Below, piece after piece: positions 22,184 to 26,707 of a stretch of 26,707 nucleotides of DNA; within the stretch, counting starts at the first letter, position 1; every line of letters begins with the position of its first letter. Both the position numbers and the translations under genes were made by a program. Under the pieces are notes generated by a model. The model did no database searches, had not been told where the DNA came from, and saw nothing but the letters and a program-made list of their open reading frames with translations. Source of the stretch: a virus; IMG/VR virus record IMGVR_UViG_3300024433_000043, positions 1-26,707 of that record. One strand, given 5' to 3'.

Positions 22184-22728
22184 CGACACAATTTTTAAAT
22201 CGCGTAATGACAATAGATCCAGGCGATCATACTGGTTTCGCATATTGGAAGGGCGATTTGTATCCTATTGTAGGGCAGATAGAACTTCCGTATGGCAAAG
22301 CTAAATTGGATACGATGGAAACACAACTGGCATTTCTATGGAGCCGGTTCTCTACCTTATTAGTAAAGCATAAACCGACTATCGTATATATAGAAGGTGT
22401 GGAATTTTGGATGGGTAGTTTGAAGAGTGTTACTGCCGCGAAACGCAATAACCTTTCTAAACTTTCCTACGTCGTTGGTGGTTATGCTAACGAAGCGATG
22501 CGTCGTGGCATTGAGGTTCGTATATTACCTGCTTCCCAGTGGAAGGGGCAAATGTCTAAAGAAATAGTTATGCGTAAAATAAATAGAATCAATGGACAAG
22601 TGTATAAGACTGACCATATTTCAGATGCTGTTGGAATTGGTATGAGTAGGATGGGGTATTTTTTAAGGACAAAAAATCAGCCTAAGAAAGTCGTTCGTAT
22701 AAAAAAGAAAGGGTACAAATGGGACTGA
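22180..22728 (+). CDS. RuvC-like Holliday junction resolvase
   Basis: 182 residues. RNase H-fold acidic residues are visible at D13 in MTIDPGDHTGFAYW, at E72 in IVYIEGVEFW, and at D145/D149 in TDHISDAVGIG, the order and spacing of RuvC-type nucleases. The C-terminus is strongly basic (KKVVRIKKKGYK), suited to DNA contact. ATG 22180 overlaps the helicase stop; ATG 22207 would remove the first nine residues but leave the catalytic D. It would resolve branched replication or recombination DNA before packaging, working with the upstream helicase and downstream nuclease. Confidence 0.83.
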   Translation: MTTQFLNRVMTIDPGDHTGFAYWKGDLYPIVGQIELPYGKAKLDTMETQLAFLWSRFSTLLVKHKPTIVYIEGVEFWMGSLKSVTAAKRNNLSKLSYVVGGYANEAMRRGIEVRILPASQWKGQMSKEIVMRKINRINGQVYKTDHISDAVGIGMSRMGYFLRTKNQPKKVVRIKKKGYKWD

Positions 22729-23003
22729 ATATAGAACAATTTATTAAAGACACAATTAAGATGCCAGCTTTTAGACCTGTCTTTCAAGGTGAAGAAGAGC
22801 GGTCGTATATATTGGTTCCTGGTTGTATGGTTGGTATCTGGGGAATTGCTAATTTCTCATTCGCAATGAAGCGGATTAACGCGATACTATTACACGCTGG
22901 ATTTCAGTGTTGGATAGATGCTCCTAAGGTTTCTGATACTTCTTACAAGATGCATCTTGTCAATAGTAATTGGGGAAATAATGAAATTGAAAATGAGAAA
23001 TAA
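22719..23003 (+). CDS. Small unknown protein
   Basis: 94 residues; ATG 22719 overlaps the resolvase stop by ten bases. It has a helical start (IEQFIKDTIKM), a central segment of mixed hydrophobic residues (SYILVPGCMVGIWGIANFSF) and a helix with a Cys (RINAILLHAGFQCWIDAP). The length and overlap on both sides suggest a real coupled gene in the operon. The last 23 bases overlap the glycosylase start. Not recognised. Confidence 0.6.
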   Translation: MGLNIEQFIKDTIKMPAFRPVFQGEEERSYILVPGCMVGIWGIANFSFAMKRINAILLHAGFQCWIDAPKVSDTSYKMHLVNSNWGNNEIENEK

Positions 23004-23538
23004 ATTCCACAGAATACAAGGTTGTAAGGGTTGTGGACTTAAGGAACATAGTCACGGCCAGATTATCGGTATAGGCAAAGTCCCAGCACAAATTCTATTT
23101 CTCGGAGAAGGTCCTAACAAGGCAGATGATTCTCTTGGCGAACCCTTTACTGGTAGAGAAAGAAAAATATTGATTGAAATAATAGCGAGGGCTTCTGAAA
23201 TGGGTAATGTCTATGTCCCAAGTTTTTACTTATCTAATATTGTTATGTGTCGTACGTGGAATAATGATCCTGCGGATAAGGAGTATGATAGATTTATACC
23301 GCCACAAAAACAAGAAGTCCTTGCTTGTATGCCAAATGTAATGGAGCTTGTTAGCATTGTAAAACCGCAATTCGTTGTCTTTGTTGGTAAGACAGCTGAA
23401 TCTTATTATAAAAAGGAGTTTCCTGGATCGGTTAGGATAACGCACCCGGCAATACATATAATTTACGGAGGTAAATCAAGTCCTACTTTTTTACTTGACA
23501 GCCGAAAACTTTCAGAAATGTTTAGGATGATAAAATGA
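22981..23538 (+). CDS. Uracil-DNA glycosylase superfamily, Fe-S type (family 4-like)
   Basis: 185 residues from ATG 22981, with GGGG five to nine bases upstream; the longer frame from 22918 would lie within the previous gene and lacks a ribosome site. Four cysteines C15-x2-C18, C90 and C116 are placed as in 4Fe-4S family 4 enzymes. The active-site motif GEGPNKADD (42-50) followed by GEPFTGRE, and H155-P-A in the second motif, fit the family (usual GEAPG-x-x-E-D and HPA). It would remove uracil from phage or recombination-intermediate DNA. Its presence argues that the phage genome itself does not carry uracil. Confidence 0.8.
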   Translation: MKLKMRNKFHRIQGCKGCGLKEHSHGQIIGIGKVPAQILFLGEGPNKADDSLGEPFTGRERKILIEIIARASEMGNVYVPSFYLSNIVMCRTWNNDPADKEYDRFIPPQKQEVLACMPNVMELVSIVKPQFVVFVGKTAESYYKKEFPGSVRITHPAIHIIYGGKSSPTFLLDSRKLSEMFRMIK

Positions 23539-24656
23539 AAAGATTGAACACAGTACGAATCAAAGATGTAACGATGCCGGATTTTAGCATAACGGCAGAC
23601 GGACAAGGTTTGACACAGGGTCTTATAATGTGTTATCTAAAATGCCGAAGAGAATTTATGTTGAGATTGAACGAATGGGGAAAAGAATCAAAGAAAATAA
23701 CTTTTGCAAATGGGTCTATAACTCACGACAGTTTGGACATGATTTATACGCATTATAAGAGCACTGGCAAGCCTCCAAGCCTTTTAAGTATAAAGGCATT
23801 TATAAATGGTTACGATACGGCAAATCCTTCCTGGTTAGGTGCGGGGCACAAGGAAGAGATACCTAAGATAAAGGCTGTCGCATATGTGGTAGTCACTGAA
23901 TATATGCGATATTACCGTAAAGATTTTGAGACAATGGAAATCATAGGTGCAGAAAATGTTTTTGATGTTATTTGGAAAGGTTACAGACTAAGAGGTAAAA
24001 AGGATTTAAGATTTCGAATCGCTGGGAAGAAATGGTTAATAGAAACCAAAACGATGGCGCGAATTGACGAGAGCGAAATTGAGGATAAAATATCCTTTGA
24101 TTTCCAAAGCCAATTCTATACGCACGCTGAAGAAGTTGAGTATAAAGAAACGGTTTGCGGTGTCATTTATAATGTCGTTAGAAATCCGGGACACAAAGTT
24201 GGCAAGGATGAAACTCTAAAGGCATTCACTGGTAGATTGAGAAAGGCAGTAAGAAAAGATCCTGCGCATTTTTTCAAGCGTTGGTCTATACCGTATACCG
24301 ATGCGGACAAGAAGGAATTTAAAAAGGAATTACTTTACAAACTTGATGAGATAAAGATGCTCTTGCAAGGTAAGATACACGTCTACAGAAATGAGAAAAA
24401 TTGTGTTACTAGATTTCAATGTAGTTTCCTTAGAGCTTGTGCAAGTGGGAAACTAGTTGGTTACACTAAGACAAATAAATTGTTCTGTGAATTAGAACCA
24501 GTATGTTTAGACGATAAAATTAAGACATTAAAGCATCCGGTAAAGATTACATGGAAAACAGATAATCCCTTATTTAAATTAACAGGAGGTAAACATGGCA
24601 AAAGTTGTGAAATTAAGTACAGGATCGCAGGGCGGAAGCCAAAAGAAAAAAGTTAA
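23535..24656 (+). CDS. Cas4/RecB-like Fe-S nuclease (PD-(D/E)XK)
   Basis: 373 residues; start overlaps the glycosylase stop (ATGA). N-terminal C33-x3-C37 (MCYLKCRREF) and C-terminal C290, C296 and C302 are arranged like the split cysteine set of Cas4/AddB-type 4Fe-4S nucleases. The catalytic core is visible: H64 (THDSLD), D157 in RGKKDLRF, E170-T-K172 in WLIETKT, and the QSQFY motif (Q191, Y195). Such enzymes resect or cut DNA ends. With a Sak4-like ATPase and an SSB-like gene just behind, a recombination role is likely. No cas1, cas2 or CRISPR array is near, so this is not a CRISPR gene. Confidence 0.8.
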   Translation: MKRLNTVRIKDVTMPDFSITADGQGLTQGLIMCYLKCRREFMLRLNEWGKESKKITFANGSITHDSLDMIYTHYKSTGKPPSLLSIKAFINGYDTANPSWLGAGHKEEIPKIKAVAYVVVTEYMRYYRKDFETMEIIGAENVFDVIWKGYRLRGKKDLRFRIAGKKWLIETKTMARIDESEIEDKISFDFQSQFYTHAEEVEYKETVCGVIYNVVRNPGHKVGKDETLKAFTGRLRKAVRKDPAHFFKRWSIPYTDADKKEFKKELLYKLDEIKMLLQGKIHVYRNEKNCVTRFQCSFLRACASGKLVGYTKTNKLFCELEPVCLDDKIKTLKHPVKITWKTDNPLFKLTGGKHGKSCEIKYRIAGRKPKEKS

Positions 24657-25464
24657 TCGGTTACAAAAGGGATATTCCCTTCCCAGCGAAACGTCAGTCC
24701 CAGCTGAGAATCTTATTGATTATTCTTTTTTGATTTATGGAAAGAAAAAAATCGGTAAGACGTCACTGGTTACAAGGTTTGAGAAGTCTTTGTTTTTTAT
24801 GTTTGAACCAGGAACAAAAGCGCAGAGTGTTTATCAGGTTCCGAAGACTGGTTGCTTTACAGATTGGGCAGATGTCAAAGGTTTTGTTTCTGAGTTGAAG
24901 AAATCGAAACATGATTTTAGAACGGTTTGTTTTGATCCAGGAAATAAAGCATATGATTTATGTCTTGATTATGTTTGCAAACGTGATCGCATATCTCATC
25001 CTGGTAAGATGGAAGATTACGGTGCGAGTTGGAAAGCAGTCTCAAAAGAGTTTGAAAAAATCCATATAGAATTGGCAAGTGCTGGTCTTGCCTTTGTGGT
25101 TATCGCACATGAAAAATGGAATGAAAAATTAGGATGTACCTTCCCGAAATTCTCACCGTCTACTGAGGATTTTTACGAAGGAGTTATTGATAATATATTC
25201 CATTATCATTATGAAGGTGCAGAACGTTTTCTTCAGATACGTGGGACGGATGATATCGTTGCAGGTACAAGATGCGAAGGACATTTTATGACTGTAGACG
25301 GTCGTCAGATTTTTAAGATTCCTATGGGAAATAGTGTAGATGAAGCATATGCAAATTTGGAGGTCGCTTGGGCGAATCAGCAAGAAAAAAGTTTCGGTCC
25401 TGATGAAGAGGAGGAGGTGAAGCCAAAGAAGCAATCGTTAAAAATTAAACTCTCTAAAAATTAG
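24595..25464 (+). CDS. Sak4-like RecA-fold ATPase (AAA_24, recombination mediator)
   Basis: 289 residues; AGGAGG before ATG 24595, overlapping the nuclease gene by 62 bases. A basic N-terminal tail (KKKVNRLQKGY) precedes the Walker A loop G49-K-K-K-I-G-K-T-S57; the Walker B region is around RTVCFDPGNKA with hydrophobic strands; AGLAFVVIAHEKW resembles the RecA-core strand after the B motif. The acidic end (EEEEEVK) is followed by a basic tail. Pairing with a DUF669-like SSB candidate downstream matches the usual Sak4 neighbourhood in phages, where Sak4 anneals single strands. Confidence 0.75.
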   Translation: MAKVVKLSTGSQGGSQKKKVNRLQKGYSLPSETSVPAENLIDYSFLIYGKKKIGKTSLVTRFEKSLFFMFEPGTKAQSVYQVPKTGCFTDWADVKGFVSELKKSKHDFRTVCFDPGNKAYDLCLDYVCKRDRISHPGKMEDYGASWKAVSKEFEKIHIELASAGLAFVVIAHEKWNEKLGCTFPKFSPSTEDFYEGVIDNIFHYHYEGAERFLQIRGTDDIVAGTRCEGHFMTVDGRQIFKIPMGNSVDEAYANLEVAWANQQEKSFGPDEEEEVKPKKQSLKIKLSKN

Positions 25465-25468
25465 AGAG
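25450..25468 (+). promoter_or_regulatory. Hairpin over the stop codon of the 24595 gene
   Basis: CTCTCTAA (25450-25457) pairs with TTAGAGAG (25461-25468) across AAA; the UAG stop lies in the 3' strand. A small AU-rich hairpin of low to moderate stability, without a T-run. Confidence 0.45.
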
Positions 25469-25502
25469 ACACTCTTAACAATTTCAAAGAAAGGTTGTCC
25501 AA

Positions 25503-26561
25503 ATGGCAACGAAGTCAAAGTGGGGATCCAAGTTAAAAAAGATCAAGAGTGGATGGGCAGATTCCGAACAGTCGTACAAGGAAATGTTTGGAGCCGCAGA
25601 CTTGCCTGAAGACGTGTATGTTATAAAGTTGCAGACATGCGAGTTGACAGAATCAAGTGGTGGAAATCTGCGCATCAAGCGTTCGCATGTAATCATCGAA
25701 GGGGAATTCAAGGGTGTTATGATTTCTGATGGTTTGAATCTCGAAGGTGAGACAAAGAACGGCACACATGCATCTGTTTTCGTACGTCGTTGGTTGGAGA
25801 TGCTGGATGTTGACGTGCCAGATGATCCTTCAGAACTTGAAGGAATTCTTGATGAGATACAGGAATTAAATCCTATTGTTAAGGCAAGAATTTCTCATTC
25901 TGGTTCCTTTACAAACGTGAATCTCGTTTCTGTTATTGATGATTCAGATGATGCTGGCGAGGGTGGTGAAGGTGGTGACGATGGAGAACTCACATTGGAA
26001 ATCCTTGAAGGTATGGACAAGGATGAGATGCGGACACTTGTCAAAGAGAATGATCTTGACATTGCAAAGTATCGTACACTTGATGAAGATTCTCTTCGTT
26101 CTGCTATCGCAGAGCTGGCTGGCATTGAGATGGATGCTGGAGATGGAGAAACAACAGAGGGTGGCGATGAAGGCGGTGGAGAAGGTGGTGAAGAAGTCGA
26201 TCTTGATGCACTCGACAAGAAAGGCCTCTTAGCCCTTATTGATGAAAATGAGATTAGCGCGAAAGATCTCGGATTCGCCAATAAGTTGAAGATGAAGAAC
26301 TCTTCTGAGAAAGTCATTCGCAAGGCAATTGAAGACGCTCTTGGTGGCGGTGGTGAAGAAGGTGGTGAGACTGTTGACGACGATGCTATCCTGGAACAGG
26401 CAAAAGTATTCTGTTCCGCTTGGGATATTGAAATCGCTGAGGATGCTGATATTGACGACATCAAGAAAGCAGTTGGAGAATGCACGTTCCCGGCTTCCGA
26501 TGTTGATGAAGATGAGACAGCACTCCTTACAGCTCTTGATCTTACTGGTTGTATTGAGTAG
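25503..26561 (+). CDS. DUF669-like single-strand-binding candidate with acidic SAP/LEM-type tail
   Basis: 352 residues; AAAGG shortly before ATG 25503. Residues 1-150 are the DUF669-type beta domain (SKWGSKLKKIKSGWADSE, YVIKLQTCELTESSGGNLRIK, HVIIEGEFKGVMISDGLNLEG), the family normally paired with Sak4. The rest alternates acidic, glycine-rich linkers (151-161, 211-231, 281-290) with three helical modules of about 40 residues (162-206, 232-281, 291-330) in which L-x-x-M/L-x-x-x-x-L-x-x-x-E/N-x-[LI] repeats resemble SAP/LEM motifs. Typical DUF669 proteins are about 150-200 residues, so the tail is an extension. It may tether partners or bind DNA ends. Function of the tail is inference. Confidence 0.72.
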   Translation: MATKSKWGSKLKKIKSGWADSEQSYKEMFGAADLPEDVYVIKLQTCELTESSGGNLRIKRSHVIIEGEFKGVMISDGLNLEGETKNGTHASVFVRRWLEMLDVDVPDDPSELEGILDEIQELNPIVKARISHSGSFTNVNLVSVIDDSDDAGEGGEGGDDGELTLEILEGMDKDEMRTLVKENDLDIAKYRTLDEDSLRSAIAELAGIEMDAGDGETTEGGDEGGGEGGEEVDLDALDKKGLLALIDENEISAKDLGFANKLKMKNSSEKVIRKAIEDALGGGGEEGGETVDDDAILEQAKVFCSAWDIEIAEDADIDDIKKAVGECTFPASDVDEDETALLTALDLTGCIE

Positions 26562-26590
26562 ATATTTTTTCACCTTTACAGATGAAAGTG

Positions 26591-26610
26591 GGAGGGTAGA
26601 AATACCCTCC
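26591..26610 (+). promoter_or_regulatory. GAAA-tetraloop hairpin before the last partial gene
   Basis: GGAGGGTA (26591-26598) pairs perfectly with TACCCTCC (26603-26610) around GAAA. It holds the only GGAGG near the 26618 ATG inside its 5' strand, so it could block or set translation. Same stable-tetraloop type as 17876-17897. Confidence 0.65.
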
Positions 26611-26617
26611 TATTATA

Positions 26618-26707
26618 ATGAAGATAAAACTCAAGCAAAAAGTCCATCCGACAAATCCTTATATATCAATTTATTTTGATATGTTATTGCGACGTTATAT
26701 GGAACGC
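26618..26707 (+). CDS. Start of an unknown gene (3' partial)
   Basis: ATG 26618 opens a frame of 30 codons to the window edge (MKIKLKQKVHPTN, then YFDMLLRRYMER). There is no clear Shine-Dalgarno directly before it; the nearby GGAGG is inside the hairpin at 26591-26610. The first seven residues resemble the start of the 19527 protein (MKIRLKQ), perhaps by chance. No function can be given. Confidence 0.4.
   Translation, partial: MKIKLKQKVHPTNPYISIYFDMLLRRYMER

Noticed and set aside
23535-24656. CRISPR-Cas locus because of the Cas4-like gene
   Set aside because: No repeat array, cas1 or cas2 is present; phage Cas4-like nucleases commonly stand alone.
26329-26679. 116-residue frame near the right edge
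   Set aside because: Shadow frame inside the 25503 gene; composition is that of an out-of-frame acidic repeat region.
1-26707. Diversity-generating retroelement or tail-fibre inversion system
   Set aside because: No reverse transcriptase, template/variable repeat pair, invertase or inverted fibre segment could be found.
1-26707. tRNA genes
   Set aside because: No cloverleaf with a T-loop GGTTCGA-type box and matching acceptor stem was found, including in the structured spacer at 18315-18516.

Overview
This window is part of a tailed-phage genome (or prophage), AT-rich and densely packed, with every gene I can support on the + strand. The left 15.9 kb is a contractile-tail cassette in the order known from phage Mu: head-tail joining, tail terminator, DUF2635, sheath, tube, chaperone with a -1 frameshift, tape measure, DNA-circularisation N-like protein, gpP-like hub, gp45 spike, gp46, baseplate J (gp47), gp48/DUF2313, fibre, lysis-type genes. 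This makes the virus a Mu-type myovirus in its tail only. No transposase, integrase or repressor is visible here. The spike and hub set suggests a Gram-negative host, but nothing in the window names it.

The standout feature is a short protein repeat of about 20-23 residues with consensus I-x-S-x-E-A-F-G-x-P. It appears in three different virion genes. At least 21 copies form the N-terminal part of the head-tail joining protein (1-1362), three copies lie in an N-terminal extension of gp46 (10464-10652), and four plus one decayed copy lie inside gp48 (12410-12730). In gp46 and gp48 the repeats sit beside a beta-rich, lectin-like region, and in gp48 the cassette has split the conserved domain into two translationally coupled reading frames. 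The repeat therefore behaves like a modular insert that decorates neck and baseplate proteins.

A terminator at 15920-15954 closes the tail and lysis operon. From 16.1 to 18.5 kb there are two sigma70-like promoters and a run of small unrecognised genes, each with a strong Shine-Dalgarno site and unusually structured leaders. Two leaders share a CCCAAT-loop hairpin and two others share an 8-bp stem with a 25-nt loop; in both pairs the stem sequences differ but pairing is kept. A fourth spacer (18337-18445) folds into a neat three-way junction. These look like RNA elements controlling early genes.

From 18.5 kb to the end is a DNA metabolism module: ATP-dependent ligase, a lysine-tailed protein, an intrinsic terminator, SNF2-type helicase, RuvC-like resolvase, Fe-S uracil-DNA glycosylase, Cas4/RecB-like Fe-S nuclease, a Sak4-like RecA-fold ATPase and a DUF669-like single-strand-binding candidate with an acidic multidomain tail. 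Tight spacing and overlaps suggest one transcript for recombination-dependent replication and repair. Two genes (7867 and 19527) appear broken by one extra base in a homopolymer; this may be slippage, mutation or sequencing error. All functional calls rest on reading motifs and gene order; no search was run.
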